Source: JACVRM01 sp963809765 (GTDB lineage: Bacteria; Actinomycetota; Thermoleophilia; Gaiellales; Gaiellaceae). From it: a DNA stretch of 64,000 bases. Below, piece by piece: positions 8,278 through 16,147 of this stretch (position 1 is its first letter; the number at the start of each line of letters is the position of its first letter). The notes beneath the pieces are model-generated. The model saw nothing but the letters and a program-made list of their open reading frames with translations. It was not told the origin of the DNA and searched no databases. The stretch spans positions 930,001 to 994,000 of the forward strand of contig CAWEKT010000003.1 in assembly GCA_963809765.1 (NCBI GenBank), in the 5' to 3' direction. The position numbers and the translations under genes were made by a program.

Positions 8278-9324
8278 GTGAACGTTCCGCCGATACCCGC
8301 GAGCCTGGAACGTGCTGCGAGCTGGTCCTGGCGATTGCTCGTGTGCGCCGCTGCAGCGCTCTCTGTGCTCATAGTCCTCAGGTATCTCAGCGTGATCGTG
8401 CTGCCGGTGATGTTCGCGCTGACCATCGCACCGGCCCTGACTCCGGTCGCCGGAATGCTCCGGAGGCGTCTCGGGCGGCCCGCCGCTGCGGTCGCGCTGC
8501 TGCTTGGGCTCGCCGTGGTCGCCGGGCTGATCGCGATCGTGGCGATCTCGGTGCTCGCGCAGTACGACGAACTCGTCGACTCGCTGACGTTAGCGGTGGA
8601 CGACATCGTGGACATGCTCGACGACGACCCGTTCGACCTCTCCCTCGAGGGCTCCGAGGACGTCAGCTCGACCCTTGCTGACTTCGGGGATGAAGCCTTC
8701 GGGTACGCGGTCGCGGGAGTACAGGCGACCATCGCCGTCGTCGCGGGCGTGGTGTTGGCCGTCGCCGTCCTCTACTTCGTTCTCAGGGACGGGGCGGCGC
8801 TATGGGAGTGGATTCTGCGACGGGTCGCGCCCGACAGCCGGCCGGCGATCGACCGCGCCGGACGGGCCGCGTGGATCGAGCTGGGCGGCTTCATCCGAGG
8901 AACAGCGCTCATCGCCTTCGTCGACGCCACGCTGATCGGAGTCGGGCTCTGGGTGCTCGGCGTGCCGGTGGCGTTCGCCCTCGCCGTGCTCGTCTTCATT
9001 GGCGCGTTCATCCCGTTCGTGGGCGCGTTTCTCTCCGGCCTCGTCGCCGTGCTGGTGGCCTTCGCCGATGGAGGCTGGAAGATCGGGCTCGCGGCCCTGG
9101 CTTTGGTGGTGGCCGTGCAGTTCATCGAGGGAAACTTCCTCCAGCCGATCATCCAGAGCCGGACCGTCGACCTGCACCCTGCGGTGATCCTGCTCGCCGT
9201 CGCCGCCGGTGCCTCGCTCTTCGGCATCGTGGGCGCCTATCTCGCCGTGCCCGTTACCGCGGTCACGTTCGCCGTCGTCGCGTCGCTCAGCGCGGACTGG
9301 TCAGCGCCCGGCGAGCCGCCGTAG
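8278..9324 (+). CDS. AI-2E family (PerM-type) membrane transporter
   Basis: 348 aa, GTG start. Seven to eight hydrophobic segments with the family pattern: two N-terminal helices (LLVCAAAALSVLIVLRYLSVIVLPV), a periplasmic stretch rich in acidic residues (about 100-140), then the signature region AVLVFIGAFIPFVGAFLSG and VQFIEGNFLQPIIQSRTVDLHPAVILLAV. That IEGN...P.I.....LHP motif is diagnostic for the AI-2E exporter/PerM superfamily. Members export small molecules or act as Na+/H+ antiporters; the substrate here is unknown. A second paralogue lies at 16148-17233. It stands alone downstream of tRNA-Asp. Confidence 0.9.
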   Translation: MNVPPIPASLERAASWSWRLLVCAAAALSVLIVLRYLSVIVLPVMFALTIAPALTPVAGMLRRRLGRPAAAVALLLGLAVVAGLIAIVAISVLAQYDELVDSLTLAVDDIVDMLDDDPFDLSLEGSEDVSSTLADFGDEAFGYAVAGVQATIAVVAGVVLAVAVLYFVLRDGAALWEWILRRVAPDSRPAIDRAGRAAWIELGGFIRGTALIAFVDATLIGVGLWVLGVPVAFALAVLVFIGAFIPFVGAFLSGLVAVLVAFADGGWKIGLAALALVVAVQFIEGNFLQPIIQSRTVDLHPAVILLAVAAGASLFGIVGAYLAVPVTAVTFAVVASLSADWSAPGEPP

Positions 9325-9356
9325 CGTGTCGGCATCGCGGCTGGTTGCTGGCGCAC

Positions 9357-9429
9357 ATTGGCGCGCACCTGTCCGTTTGCAGCACCGTGTCGGCCAACCG
9401 CGGCCGCGAGCCAGCGCCAATGGGCTCGC
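9357..9429. terminator. Stem-loops between convergent genes
   Basis: ATTGGCGC (9357-9364) pairs with GCGCCAAT (9414-9421), and GCGAGCC (9406-9412) with GGCTCGC (9423-9429). The region lies between the convergent genes ending at 9324 and 9490, so a bidirectional terminator role is plausible. There is no T-tract. Confidence 0.4.
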
Positions 9430-9489
9430 ATCCGGAGCAGCAGCCGGCCGTCGGTCGTCCCTGCGAGCCGTTTGGCGAGCCCAGTTGGC

Positions 9490-10383
9490 CTACGGCCGCC
9501 GCCAGTCGACCAACGGCGCGGCGACCCACGTGGGATCCGGCGCCTCGTACAGCTCGGCGGCATCCGTGTAGGCCATGTCGACGATCGAGCCGCGCAGCTC
9601 GCCGCGCAGGTAGCGGAAGACGACGCCTGCGTCGCGCGCGTCGCTCTTCGCCCGCAGGCAGTGCGCGTCGTAGCCGGCGTAGTCGCCGGCGCCGAGCAGC
9701 GCAATGCCCTCCTCGATCGTCTCGCGGGCGAGCTCGAGCCCGCCCTTGTCGGGCGGCAGGGAACGCTCAGGCGGATCGCCGTAGCCGATGCCGTGATGGA
9801 ACGGGTCGGCGGTGGAGACGATCACCGCGTCCTCCGCGAGCGCCGCGAGCTCCTCGATGCCCGGCAGACGCTCGGGATGGCCGCCCGCGAGGTACGGGTA
9901 GCGCTCGACGACCTCCGGCCCGCGAACACCGCGCCGCTTCGTCTCGGCCTCCCAGAAGTGGCGGAAGCTGATCAGCGAATGGTCGTCAAGCCACTCGTCG
10001 CGGCTCTCGATGCCCGGCCCCTGGATGCCCCAGAACGGCCACTGGGACGGATCCTCTCCGGCCGAGACGCGCGTCCGCGCGTCCTGCATCTCGTCCGTGA
10101 ACGCATGCAGGACGCTGATGACGATCACGCGCTCGGCGCCGCTGTCGAGGCAGCCGTGGACGGCGGCGGCGACCTGATGCCCGCAGTCCAGGACGCCGGC
10201 GTGCGGGAAGACGACGACGCCTCCGGACGCCAGCGTGGGCGCGAGATCCCACTGCCGCGCGCGCTCGAGCCGCTCGAGCGTCCCGCCCTCCCCCATCTCC
10301 TCGTGCTCGCGACGGTAGAGCGCGTGGATCTCCCGCTTGAGCTTGTCGCGATCGAGCGTCACGTCGGCGTCGCGTCCGGCCAA
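9490..10383 (-). CDS. Memo/LigB-superfamily-like protein
   Basis: 297 aa. I do not recognise a named gene. Three His-containing motifs follow the order of Memo proteins and class III extradiol dioxygenases: VVVFPHAGVLDCGHQVA (about 55-70), VIVISVLHAFTDE (about 90-100) and VIVSTADPFHHGIGYG (about 195-210). These match the metal-site positions PHAGY, GP-x-H and DFxHYG of the AmmeMemoRadiSam B family. AMMECR1 and radical SAM partners of that trio are not adjacent. The start is uncertain: TTG at 10383, or an in-frame GTG at 10362; neither has a clear ribosome binding site. Likely a cytoplasmic metalloprotein, function unknown. Confidence 0.55.
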   Translation of the reverse strand: MAGRDADVTLDRDKLKREIHALYRREHEEMGEGGTLERLERARQWDLAPTLASGGVVVFPHAGVLDCGHQVAAAVHGCLDSGAERVIVISVLHAFTDEMQDARTRVSAGEDPSQWPFWGIQGPGIESRDEWLDDHSLISFRHFWEAETKRRGVRGPEVVERYPYLAGGHPERLPGIEELAALAEDAVIVSTADPFHHGIGYGDPPERSLPPDKGGLELARETIEEGIALLGAGDYAGYDAHCLRAKSDARDAGVVFRYLRGELRGSIVDMAYTDAAELYEAPDPTWVAAPLVDWRRP

Positions 10384-10438
10384 GGCGCCGACGAGTGTCT
10401 CACATGGGCGCGCTCGCCTCGGGCGCGCGGCGCGGTGC

Positions 10439-12029
10439 TTACTCGAGCTCCGTCACGGGAACTGCGGTCGGCGCGGGGCCGTCGTCCGCCGCGGACTCCT
10501 CGGGCCGCCCACGGACGTTTCGCAGCAGCGCGGCCGCGAGGACCGCCGAGGCCACGGCAATGACCGCGCTCACGAGGGCGCTCACCTGGAGCCCGACCGT
10601 GAACGCCTCCTGCGCCGCCTCGACGAGCCGCGAGCCGACCGGGTCGGGCAGCTCCTCGCTGACGACGACGGCGCCGCCGAGCGTGTCGCGGGCAGCCTCG
10701 GCCTGCTCGGCAGGAACACCCGCGGGTAGATCATCAGCGAGCCGGCTCCGGTAGATCGCGGTACCCAGCGTCCCGAGGACCGCGATGCTCAGCGCGCCGC
10801 CGAGCTCGGCGCCGGTCTCCGAGATTCCCGACGCGGCGCCGGCGCTTCTCGGGCGGCGCCGAGCCGAGGATGAGGTCGTTCGTCAGGGTGAAGAGCGGGG
10901 CCAGGCCGAGCGAGAAGATGACGTCGGAGACGACGAGCATCACGACGACCGGACTCGGCCTCGAACCTGCGTCATCAGGGCGAAGCCGACGGCGCCGATC
11001 AGCAGTCCGCCCGACATCACGTAGGCCGGCGACACCCGTTTGACGAGCAGCGGACGCGACCATCGAGCCGACGATGAAGGCGACGAACGCCGGCAACGTG
11101 AGCAGCCCGGCCTCGAACGGAGACAGACCGGCGACGAGCTGCAGGTACTGGTACGTGAAGAGGAACGCGCCGAAGAGGACGAGGATGCCGAGCGTGTAGA
11201 CGGCGAGCGAAGCCGCTGAACGCACGAATCCGGAAGAGGCCCGAGGTCGATGAGCGGATTCGCTGAGCCGCCGCTGCCGGGCGACGAACGCGACGCCCAG
11301 GAGCGCGCCGGAGCCGATCGCGAGCCGACGGACAGCGTCTCGAGCCCGTCCTGAGCCATCTGCTTCAGGCCGTAGACGACCGCGAGCACGGCGAGCAGCG
11401 AGAGCGCAGCGCTGAGCAGGTCGAGCCGCCCGGCCTCCGGATCTCGGTACTCGGGCAGCACGAATGGCCCGAGCACGAGGAGCAGCGCCATCACGGGGAT
11501 CGCCAGCAGGAACACCGATCCCCACCAGAAGAACTCGAGGAGGGCGCCGCCGAGGATCGGCCCGATCGCGCCGCCGAGCGAGTAGGCCGTGATCCAGACG
11601 CCGATCGCGAACGTCCGCTGGCCCGCATCCTCGAAGAGATTGCGAATGAGCGAGAGCGTCGACGGCGCGATCGTGGCTCCGGCGATGCCGAGCAGCGCGC
11701 GCGAGGCGATGAGCATCTCGGGACTCGTCGAGAAGGCCGTCGAGCAGCGAGGCCAGCGCGAACGCGACGGCGCCCGCGAGCAGCAGGCGTCGGCGGCCGA
11801 TGCGATCGCCGAGCGTTCCCATCGTGATCAGGGCTCCCGCGACCATGAAGCCGTAGATGTCGACGATCCAGAGGAGCTGCGTGCTCGTCGGCTGGAGGTC
11901 CTCGCTCAGCGACGGCACGGCCAGGTGGAGCACCGTCAGGTCCATCGCGTAGACGACACAGGCCAGCGCGAGCACGGCCAGCCCGAGCCACTCCTTGCGC
12001 CCCGCCCTCGCTGCCGACTCGGTCGTCAT
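10439..12029 (-). CDS. MFS transporter, DHA2/EmrB-QacA type, frame broken several times
   Basis: The minus strand encodes a 14-TM drug:H+ antiporter from ATG 12029 (opening MTTESAARAGRKEWLGLAVL). It has the motif A region MGTLGDRIGRRRLLL, the motif C-like TAYSLGGAIGPILGGALLEF, and a C-terminal end ...TAVPVTELE at 10439. The sequence changes frame near 11730, 11320, 11270, 11240, 11220, 11055, 10960 and 10850. At most sites removing one base restores good MFS sequence, for example LGTAIYRSRLADD after the last break. Either the consensus is wrong or this is a pseudogene; I favour the former because conserved genes elsewhere in the window break in the same way. Substrate unknown. Confidence 0.75.
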
Positions 12030-12127
12030 GCCTCTACCGACTCGCGAGACGCGTGACGCTCATCGGTGCCGAAGACAAGCAACAAACGGCTCATGTGACT
12101 GCTAACGCCCGTGGCCCCTCGGTCGAT

Positions 12128-12148
12128 TCCCGGCGCGCGCAGCCGGGA
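12128..12148 (-). terminator. Stem-loop just downstream of the transglutaminase gene
   Basis: TCCCGGC (12128-12134) pairs with GCCGGGA (12142-12148) across a 7-nt loop, starting 2 nt past the stop at 12150 on the minus strand. No T-tract follows, so this is a weak terminator call. Confidence 0.35.
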
Positions 12149-12149
12149 G

Positions 12150-13157
12150 CTAGCGCGCGCCGGAGACGACGCTGTAGGGATCCGTCTCGGCGCTGGCGGT
12201 GCGGAGCAGGTCGGTCGCGAAGTAGAAGTCGCTCAGCTCACCAAGGTCGGGATCCTCGCTCAGCAGCTCGGCCAGGGCGTCGAGCGCAGCCAGCTCCTCG
12301 GCAGGGGTCCCGTCGTAGGTCTGCTCCGTGACGAACGCACGCGCCTCGTCCGAGTCGCCGACGCCGGCCAGGTCATAGTTGAGCAGGCCGTAGAAGTCCC
12401 ACAGGAGCTGCGTCCGGATGCGCGAGTGCCCATCCTGGGGCTCCTCCTCGTACTGCTCCGGATCGACACCCTCCGACCGCAGACGCCTCCACGCCTGGGC
12501 CGCATGCTCGAAGTGCTCGGGCGGGAGCTGGAAGCCGACGTCCAGGTTGCTGTGCGCGGCCAGGAACGTCCGGTTCGCGTCGAGGATCCACCACGCACCG
12601 GTGTCCTCGTCCCAGTACTCGCACACCCAGTGCTCGATGTGATGGTCGACCTCGTTCCGGCGCCTGGTCAGCGTGTCCACGCCCTCGCGCCAGCGGTCGG
12701 GATCGCGCTCGCACAGCTCTGCGCCGATCCCTCGCGCGGCCAGGGCCCGCCGCCAGAAGCGCACGATGTGCTCGCCGTCGGCCCGAATGCCCTGGAAGTA
12801 GCCGGCTCGGACCCTCGTCGGGATTCCCTGCCACCGCAACAGTCCGGCGAGGATGTGCGACTCCAGTACGCAGCCGCCGACGATGCGTCGCTCGGGCGGC
12901 CGCGGGTCGTGCAGGTTTCCGGGCTCGAGCTCCGCCAGCGCGGCGAGCGCGTCGGGCAGCCGCGGAGGCCAGACACTTCGCATCGTCTGCGCGGTCTGTG
13001 GATCGAGGCGGTAGTAGCCGAGCAGGTTGCGGTGGATCGTCAGGTGCTCGGCAAGTTCGCAGACCTCGTCCACGCTCGACGGAAGCGCCTGCAGCATGGG
13101 GGCACGTTCCCCGGGATCGGTGAACCGGCTGAGCTGCGTGTAGGCCTCGGCGGTCAC
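12150..13157 (-). CDS. Transglutaminase-like domain protein
   Basis: 335 aa from the GTG at 13157, whose GTGA overlaps the stop of the TetR gene, so translation is coupled. The core papain-like fold is clear: Cys in IVGGCVLESHILAGLLRWQGIP (about residue 104), an RVRAGYF strand after it, His in VDHHIEHWVCEYWD (about 180) and Asp in WWILDANRTF (about 197). This Cys-His-Asp order is that of bacterial transglutaminase-like enzymes, which may be proteases, amidases or crosslinkers. No signal peptide, so cytoplasmic. The C-terminal part (about 220-335) is acidic and helical without known domain. An upstream extension in the same frame to 13535 overlaps tetR and is not supported. Confidence 0.82.
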   Translation of the reverse strand: MTAEAYTQLSRFTDPGERAPMLQALPSSVDEVCELAEHLTIHRNLLGYYRLDPQTAQTMRSVWPPRLPDALAALAELEPGNLHDPRPPERRIVGGCVLESHILAGLLRWQGIPTRVRAGYFQGIRADGEHIVRFWRRALAARGIGAELCERDPDRWREGVDTLTRRRNEVDHHIEHWVCEYWDEDTGAWWILDANRTFLAAHSNLDVGFQLPPEHFEHAAQAWRRLRSEGVDPEQYEEEPQDGHSRIRTQLLWDFYGLLNYDLAGVGDSDEARAFVTEQTYDGTPAEELAALDALAELLSEDPDLGELSDFYFATDLLRTASAETDPYSVVSGAR

Positions 13158-13837
13158 GGACTCGTCTCGGCGCCACGGTCGCGCAACCGCTCGAGGCCGT
13201 CCAGCACGAGGTCGAGCACGAACTCGAAGGCGCTCGGCTCGCCGTGCCCGAAGCCGTCGACGTGCTGCTGGACGTGCTCGGCGACGTTGGGATAGTCGAC
13301 TGCCGGGAACATGCGCAGGAAGTCCGCCACCAGGTCGCCCAGGTTGTCGGCCGTCACCGAGTGGCCGAGCTCCCAGAGGGTAAAGCCGACGATCTGGCTG
13401 TCGACCGCGTGGTACGCGTGGTAGGTCAGGGCCTCCGAGAAGCCCGCCCCGCGCAGGTGGCGGAGCATCCACTCCATGTGCTCGATGCGGACCGGAATGA
13501 CCCGCTCCGGGGCCATCGCGAGACCCGCAGCCCACCGGTGCCCGACAAACACATCGTGCGTCGAGACGGCGTGGCGACGCATCCCCGCGCGCCAGTCACC
13601 GCCGTGCGGCGGCATCTCGACCTCGCCGAGGACGAGGTTGGCGATGCCGTTGAGCAGGTCGTCCTTGTTCGCGACGTGGTTGTACAGCGACATCGCCTCG
13701 ACCCCGAGCTCCTGGCCGAGCCGGCGCATGCTGAGCGCCTCGATGCCCGCGCTGTCGGCGAGCTGGATCGCCGCGCGAAGGACGCGCTCACGGCTGAGCG
13801 GCGCGCGCGGGGTCTTCGCGTCGGCCTGTGAGGTCAT
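13154..13837 (-). CDS. TetR family transcriptional regulator (TetR_C class 1-like)
   Basis: 227 aa. The N-terminal HTH (about 14-60) reads SRERVLRAAIQLADSAGIEALSMRRLGQELGVEAMSLYNHVANKDDLLNGIA in the order expected for TetR proteins; the MSLYNHVxNKDDL end is typical of the tetracycline-repressor C-terminal class. The remaining 160 aa form the helical ligand-binding domain. It is the first gene of a two-gene minus-strand operon with the transglutaminase-like gene. Immediately upstream are four palindromes CTTACnnnGTAAG (13854-13924), the probable autoregulatory operators, which also cover the promoter of the divergent genes from 13939. Ligand unknown. Confidence 0.9.
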   Translation of the reverse strand: MTSQADAKTPRAPLSRERVLRAAIQLADSAGIEALSMRRLGQELGVEAMSLYNHVANKDDLLNGIANLVLGEVEMPPHGGDWRAGMRRHAVSTHDVFVGHRWAAGLAMAPERVIPVRIEHMEWMLRHLRGAGFSEALTYHAYHAVDSQIVGFTLWELGHSVTADNLGDLVADFLRMFPAVDYPNVAEHVQQHVDGFGHGEPSAFEFVLDLVLDGLERLRDRGAETSP

Positions 13838-13853
13838 CGACTCTCCACCGTAA

Positions 13854-13924
13854 CGTACGACGTAAGTCGGGCTTGACAGGCTTACGGCGTACGTCTAGCT
13901 TACCACGTAAGCTTACGCTGTAAG
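13854..13924. promoter_or_regulatory. Cluster of four TetR-type operators CTTACnnnGTAAG
   Basis: Four 13-bp sites in the divergent region: CGTACGACGTAAG (13854-13866), CTTACGGCGTACG (13881-13893), CTTACCACGTAAG (13899-13911) and CTTACGCTGTAAG (13912-13924). The last two are perfect 5-3-5 palindromes in direct contact; the first two have one mismatch each. They lie between tetR (start 13837) and the rightward genes, so the TetR protein probably represses both directions. Confidence 0.75.
13873..13901 (+). promoter_or_regulatory. Sigma-70-type promoter for the rightward genes
   Basis: TTGACA (13873-13878) is a consensus -35, followed after 17 bp by TAGCTT (13896-13901) as -10. Operators at 13881 and 13899 overlap the spacer and the -10, which fits repression by the adjacent TetR protein. 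Confidence 0.55.
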
Positions 13925-13938
13925 ACCAGGAGGTGACG

Positions 13939-14120
13939 ATGTTGCCCATCCACTCGACGCACTCGCCGTCGCGCACGAGCACGGCCGCCTGCGGGCCGAC
14001 GCGGCCGCGGAGCGCATGTACACCGGGTCGACGTTCTGTCGTCTGCTCGCCGCGCGCCTGCGGCGGGCGGCCGACCGCCTCGACCCCGACGCCCCGCCCC
14101 CGCCTGCCGGTGAGCCAGTC
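13939..14120 (+). CDS. Possible small protein upstream of the oxidoreductase
   Basis: A very strong ribosome binding site (AGGAGGTG at 13930-13937) sits just before ATG 13939, so something is translated here. In the frame of that ATG the ORF ends at TGA 14122-14124, overlapping the ATG of the next gene (ATGA). The more protein-like sequence, DVAHPLDALAVAHEHGRL followed by an Arg/Ala-rich helix, is in a neighbouring frame that runs into the oxidoreductase. A single base error after the ATG would reconcile this. I cannot decide between a ~60-aa leader protein and an N-terminal extension; function unknown. Confidence 0.35.
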
Positions 14121-15086
14121 ATGAAGGCACTCGTCCGCGACCGCTTCGGGCCGCCGGACGTGATCCGGCTCGAGGAGATCGAGCCGCCGGAGCTCGAGGA
14201 CGACAGCGTGCTCGTCAAGGTCCACGCCGCCTCGCTCAACCGCGCGGACTGGTACTCCCTGACGGGCACGCCGTGGATCAGCCGCCTCGAGGCGGGCGTC
14301 CGGCGGCCGAAGGAGCGCCGGCTCGGCGTCGACTTCGCGGGCGTGGTCGAGGCCGTCGGCCGCAAGGTGACAGGACTGAGCCCCGGCGACGAGGTGTACG
14401 GCGGCCGCACCGGCGCGCTCGCCGAGTACGTGAGCGCCCAGAACGCGGTCGTCCGCAAGCCGGCGAACCTGACCTTCGAGGAGGCGGCCGCCGTGCCCGT
14501 CGCCGCGATCACGGCGCTCCAGGGCCTGCGGGACAAGGCTGATGTCCAGCCCGGGCAGCACGTCCTGATCAACGGCGCCTCCGGTGGTGTGGGCCACTTC
14601 GCCGTTCAGATCGCCAAGGCGCTCGGCGCCGAGGTCACCGCGGTCTGCAGCCCGCGGAACGTCGAGCAGGCGTGCGCGCTCGGGGCCGACCACGTCTTCG
14701 ACTACACGCGCGAGGACTTCTCGCGGAGCGGCGAGCGCTACCACGTGCTCTTCGACAACGCCGGCTCGCGTTCGTGGCGGGCCTACAGGCGGGTGCTGAC
14801 CTCCGACGCGACGGTGCTCCTGGTCGGCGGGCCGAAGAAGAACCGCCTCCTCGGCCCGATCGGCCACGTCGCCGCCTGCCGGGTGCGCGCGCTGGGCAGC
14901 GGCCGGACGCTCCTCTTCTACCTGGCCAAGCTGAACAAGCCCGACCTCGTTGCCCTGAGCGAGCTGATCGAGGCCGGCTCGGTCAGGCCGGCAGTCGAGC
15001 GGACGTACGAGCTTCGCGACGCGGCCGCCGCCTTCGCGTACATGGGCGAGGGCCACGCCCGGGGCAAGGTGGTCGTCCGCGTCTGA
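14121..15086 (+). CDS. NAD(P)-dependent zinc-free MDR oxidoreductase (quinone-reductase-like)
   Basis: 321 aa from ATG 14121 (MKALVRDRFGPPDVIRLEEI). Medium-chain dehydrogenase/reductase: the N-terminal GroES-like domain contains LGVDFAGVVEAVGRKVTGLSPGDEV, and the Rossmann part has HVLINGASGGVGHFAVQIAKALGAEVTAVC near residues 145-175. The zinc-ligand residues of alcohol dehydrogenases are absent, as in quinone oxidoreductases and crotonyl-CoA-type MDRs. The C-terminus (ELRDAAAAFAYMGEGHARGKVVVRV) is typical. It is under the TetR operator cluster, so it probably detoxifies or modifies the TetR ligand; that is inference. It ends 4 nt from the convergent gene at 15091. Confidence 0.88.
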   Translation: MKALVRDRFGPPDVIRLEEIEPPELEDDSVLVKVHAASLNRADWYSLTGTPWISRLEAGVRRPKERRLGVDFAGVVEAVGRKVTGLSPGDEVYGGRTGALAEYVSAQNAVVRKPANLTFEEAAAVPVAAITALQGLRDKADVQPGQHVLINGASGGVGHFAVQIAKALGAEVTAVCSPRNVEQACALGADHVFDYTREDFSRSGERYHVLFDNAGSRSWRAYRRVLTSDATVLLVGGPKKNRLLGPIGHVAACRVRALGSGRTLLFYLAKLNKPDLVALSELIEAGSVRPAVERTYELRDAAAAFAYMGEGHARGKVVVRV

Positions 15087-15090
15087 CGGC

Positions 15091-16020
15091 TCAGGTCAGC
15101 TCGGCGAACGGGCTGACGCTGAGGTACTTGAAGCCGCTGTCGACGGCGAGCGTGACGATGACAGCGTCGGAGCCGAGCCGCTCGGCCAGGCGATGCGCAC
15201 CGACGACGTTGGCGCCCGTGGAGATACCGGCGAAGATGCCCTCCTCCCGGGCAAGCCGCGCGGTCATCTCGATCGCCTCGTCATCGCCGATCGGCTCGAC
15301 GTGATCGACCCGATCGGCGTCCCAGTGCGGCATCACCAGCCCCGTCCAGCCCTGGATGGCGAACGCCCCACGCTCGCCGCCCGAGATCGCCGCGGAGCCT
15401 GCAGGCTCGTGCGCCTGGACGAAGACCCCGTTGGGCCGAAGCGCCGCCGAGACGCCCAGCACCGAGCTCGCCGTTCCCATCCCGTGGCAGAACGCCGTCA
15501 CGCGCCCGCCGCTCCCCTCCCAGATCTCGCGGCCGAGCCGGTCTCGATGATCGGGGATGATGTACGGGTTGTTGAACTGATCGGTGGCGTAGTGGCCCGG
15601 CCGGTCGGCGAGCTCCCCCGCGCGCGCGACCATGTTGGCGATGTCCTCGGCCGTGACGTTCGGGCGCCCGCGCACCGACCGGGTCACGTCGACCTCGGCC
15701 CCGAGTGCACGCAGGAGCTGGAACCGCTCCTCCGTGAAGCAGTCGGCCATGACGATAAGGGGGCGGTAGCCCTTCGCTGCGCAGACGAGGGCGAGCGCAG
15801 GCCCCGTGCTGCCGCCGGTGTACTCGACCACCGTGTCACCTGGTGAGAGGAGGCCGTCCCGCTCGGCGCCCTCGACCATGGCGAGCGCCATCCGGTCCTT
15901 CATCGAGCCGGTCGGGTTCAGGTACTCGAGCTTGAGCCAGAGCTCGGCGCCGTTCGCGGGCGTGCACCGTCGCAGGCGCACGAGCGGTGTGTTGCCGATC
16001 GCAGCGAGGATCGAGCCCAC
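15091..16020 (-). CDS. Cysteine synthase/cystathionine beta-synthase family PLP enzyme (atypical paralogue)
   Basis: 309 aa. Fold type II PLP enzyme: the PLP-binding Lys is in NPTGSMKDRMAL (about residue 42), following IGNTPLVRL and KLEYLN. The substrate-loop motif TSGNTG of CysK/CysM is altered to YTGGSTGPALAL, and the phosphate-binding GTGGT region to HGMGTASSVLG. Those changes suggest a different acceptor or amino-acid substrate, so I do not name it cysK. The C-terminal serine (AVDSGFKYLS) that contacts the PLP ring nitrogen in this family is present. No partner gene (cysE) is adjacent. Cytoplasmic; length is normal for the family. Confidence 0.83.
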   Translation of the reverse strand: MGSILAAIGNTPLVRLRRCTPANGAELWLKLEYLNPTGSMKDRMALAMVEGAERDGLLSPGDTVVEYTGGSTGPALALVCAAKGYRPLIVMADCFTEERFQLLRALGAEVDVTRSVRGRPNVTAEDIANMVARAGELADRPGHYATDQFNNPYIIPDHRDRLGREIWEGSGGRVTAFCHGMGTASSVLGVSAALRPNGVFVQAHEPAGSAAISGGERGAFAIQGWTGLVMPHWDADRVDHVEPIGDDEAIEMTARLAREEGIFAGISTGANVVGAHRLAERLGSDAVIVTLAVDSGFKYLSVSPFAELT

Positions 16021-16092
16021 GGCGCCATCTTGGCTGACGCGTGCAGGTCGACACAGAATCGGCGCGCCTCAGTCACGCGAAACGTGTTACCG

Positions 16093-16105
16093 GGGGTCTG
16101 ACCCC
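16093..16105. repeat. Short GGGGTC-T-GACCCC palindrome
   Basis: GGGGTCTGACCCC lies within the 127-bp gap between the divergently placed genes at 15091-16020 and 16148-17233. It shares its ends with the longer GGGTC palindromes elsewhere in the window. Confidence 0.6.
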
Positions 16106-16147
16106 AGGGAGGGGCCACGGAGGCGAGGGCCTGCGTTCCGGTGCTCG

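Noticed and set aside
10439..12029. MFS gene as a genuine pseudogene
   Set aside because: Breaks are of the same single-base type as in essential genes such as proC and nadE, and the repaired sequence keeps all motifs; decay should also bring stops and substitutions.
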